Shown here piece after piece: positions 62,611 through 64,000 of a stretch of DNA of 64,000 nucleotides; position 1 is the first letter of the stretch, and the number at the start of each line of letters is the position of its first letter. Both the position numbers and the translations under genes were made by a program. Below the pieces are notes generated by a model. The model did not search any database. It was not told the DNA's origin and saw only the letters and a program-made list of their open reading frames with translations. Source of the stretch: Flagellimonas sp947499585 (GTDB lineage Bacteria > Bacteroidota > Bacteroidia > Flavobacteriales > Flavobacteriaceae); the NCBI RefSeq assembly GCF_044596045.1, contig NZ_CP138995.1, forward strand, positions 1,736,001-1,800,000, in the 5' to 3' direction.

Positions 62611-64000
62611 ATGATTGTAAGTACAACAGAGAAAGAAATAGATTCCCTGATTTTTAATATTAACGAGAAAAATGGTTCAACCAATTTAGAACTGATAACA
62701 GATGAAGGTGCTTTACAAATTTTTCGATTTGAATATCAGAACCATGGTGGAAGCTTTCCAGAGCCATTAACGCTCCAATGGAGAATACCTGCAACAAAAG
62801 TTAAAGGGATGTGGAAGCCTACTGCCGATTTCTCAAAACGCATAGAGGCCGATTGGGAACTTGAGAACCATGAATCAAGAATATCTATTGATGCCCCTGT
62901 TATTTCTCTTTTCGGTAACAATGATGAAAATGTACTTTGTTTTGCTTGTTCCAATGCAATAAATAGAGTTGAAATGGCTGCAAAATACCGAGAAGAAGAC
63001 AACCATTTCTACTGTCAAATCATATTTTTTACTGAAAGCAAATATCCAGTTAAGGATTTTAGTGCGGATATCCGCATTGACCAGCGCAAAATTCATTTTT
63101 CTCAAGCCTTAAAAGAAACTTCAAAATGGTGGGAGGGTTATGAAAACCTAAAGCCGACTTCAGTACCAGCAATAGCGAAAAAACCTTTGTACTCTACATG
63201 GTATCAATTTCATCAAAATCTCAACGAGGATTTACTGTTTAAAGAATGTCAAATTGCTAAAGATTTAGGGTTTGAATCCATCATTATTGATGATGGTTGG
63301 CAAACGAAAGATACTAATCGTGGATACGACTATACAGGTGATTGGCTTCCAGAACGTTTTCTCAATATGGCTGAGTTGGTCCAAGAAATACAAAATATAG
63401 GAATGAAGGTGGGAATATGGTATTCTGTTCCATTTTGCGGTAAAAAATCAAAGGCTTACCAAAAGTTCAAAGGCAAATTTTTGACCGAAAACCATAGGTG
63501 GGCGCCCGTTTTTGACCCTAGATACCCTGAAGTCAGAAATTATTTGGTTGGTATTTATGTGAGTGCGGTGAAAGATTGGAATCTAGATGGATTGAAACTT
63601 GATTTTATCGATGATTTTAGAAGCTACCAAGAGACTCCTTTCGGTTCTGACAGTAATCGTGACTTTTCATCAATCGATGAGGCCGTAGATGCATTGCTCT
63701 CACAAGTAATTGTTGAAGTCAAAAAAGTAAATCCAGAAATATTTATAGAGTTCAGACAAAAGTATACTGGGCCAGCCATGCGAAAATATGGCAATATGCT
63801 TCGTGCTTTTGATTGTCCAGGGGATTATACCATGAATCGAGTACGTATTGCGGATATAAAAATGTTATGTGGTGATACCGCGGTCCATTCAGATATGGTT
63901 ACATGGCATTTTGATGAGGCTGTACAAGACGCCGCCCTTCACTATCTAAATACTATTTTTGGCGTGCCTCAAATCTCAGTAATGCTAAACGAAGCGCCAG
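62611..64000 (+). CDS. Cytoplasmic GH36-like alpha-galactosidase (cut by window end)
   Basis: The frame is open from the ATG at 62611 to the window edge, 463 codons. The N-terminus (MIVSTTEKEIDSLIFNINEK) has no signal peptide, so it should act in the cytoplasm. The barrel begins with KKPLYSTWYQFHQNL, then IIIDDGWQTKDTNRGY. The nucleophile Asp is in LDGLKLDFIDDF (residue 331) and the acid/base Asp in LRAFDCPGDYT (residue 401). It is a paralogue of the secreted enzyme at 34054-35895. The promoter and operator match those of SusC, so it should process what SusC/SusD import. The missing C-terminus probably holds the last barrel strands and a small beta domain. Confidence 0.88.
   Translation, partial: MIVSTTEKEIDSLIFNINEKNGSTNLELITDEGALQIFRFEYQNHGGSFPEPLTLQWRIPATKVKGMWKPTADFSKRIEADWELENHESRISIDAPVISLFGNNDENVLCFACSNAINRVEMAAKYREEDNHFYCQIIFFTESKYPVKDFSADIRIDQRKIHFSQALKETSKWWEGYENLKPTSVPAIAKKPLYSTWYQFHQNLNEDLLFKECQIAKDLGFESIIIDDGWQTKDTNRGYDYTGDWLPERFLNMAELVQEIQNIGMKVGIWYSVPFCGKKSKAYQKFKGKFLTENHRWAPVFDPRYPEVRNYLVGIYVSAVKDWNLDGLKLDFIDDFRSYQETPFGSDSNRDFSSIDEAVDALLSQVIVEVKKVNPEIFIEFRQKYTGPAMRKYGNMLRAFDCPGDYTMNRVRIADIKMLCGDTAVHSDMVTWHFDEAVQDAALHYLNTIFGVPQISVMLNEAP

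Overview
The window looks like a chromosomal segment from a marine flavobacterium (Bacteroidota, Flavobacteriaceae-like). The reasons are AT-rich DNA, SusC/SusD proteins, many lipoproteins with short Cys lipoboxes, promoter boxes of the Bacteroidota type TAnnTTTG, a Rho with the Bacteroidota-type lysine/proline-rich N-terminal insertion, and an algal-polysaccharide gene repertoire. I saw no tRNA, rRNA, CRISPR array, insertion sequence or integrase.

Positions 1-12211 are core genes: the start of rho (cut by the window edge), a DUF4293 membrane protein, a lipoprotein, a PqqB-like hydrolase with a phosphodiesterase, truA, an ABC exporter, a DUF3667 protein, cdaA (c-di-AMP synthase), folP, a DUF1599 protein, a DoxX-like membrane protein, tpiA, prmA and clpS.

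Positions 12260-31326 form a minus-strand beta-glucan (laminarin-type) utilisation cluster. Its membrane-spanning LuxR-type propeller sensor lies at the upstream end. Downstream of it are a glycosidase fused to an outer-membrane-barrel-like domain, two glycan-binding lipoproteins, GH16, GH3, GH17 and GH30 enzymes, a GPH-type sugar symporter and a cytoplasmic GH17. Together they can account for endo-cleavage outside the cell, debranching, exo-cleavage in the periplasm, import and intracellular trimming. No SusC/SusD pair is present here, and the barrel fusion is the only outer-membrane-channel candidate in the cluster.

Positions 32497-40514 hold an alpha-galactoside-type module. A minus-strand operon encodes a GHMP sugar kinase, a sugar-1-phosphate nucleotidyltransferase, a secreted GH36-like enzyme and a Cys-type sulfatase. 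A divergent LacI-family regulator and a GH109-like oxidoreductase-fold protein lie on the other strand. Two LacI-style operators sit in the divergent promoter region.

Positions 40521-60798 are about 20 kb of uninterrupted minus-strand genes: SusC, SusD, two giant FG-GAP/UnbV lipoproteins, a vanadium-haloperoxidase-like lipoprotein, a DUF5009 membrane protein, a DUF1080 lipoprotein, an FGE-fold protein without the usual cysteines, a second Gfo/Idh/MocA protein, an NhaC-type antiporter and a PLP gamma-family enzyme. A GntR-type regulator with a sugar-binding sensor (61245-62258) and a cytoplasmic GH36-like enzyme (from 62611, cut by the window end) follow. The SusC and GH36 promoters carry the same 19-bp operator at the same distance from a TAnnTTTG box, so they probably form one regulon controlled by the GntR protein. 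This locus is the best candidate for an undescribed system in the window.
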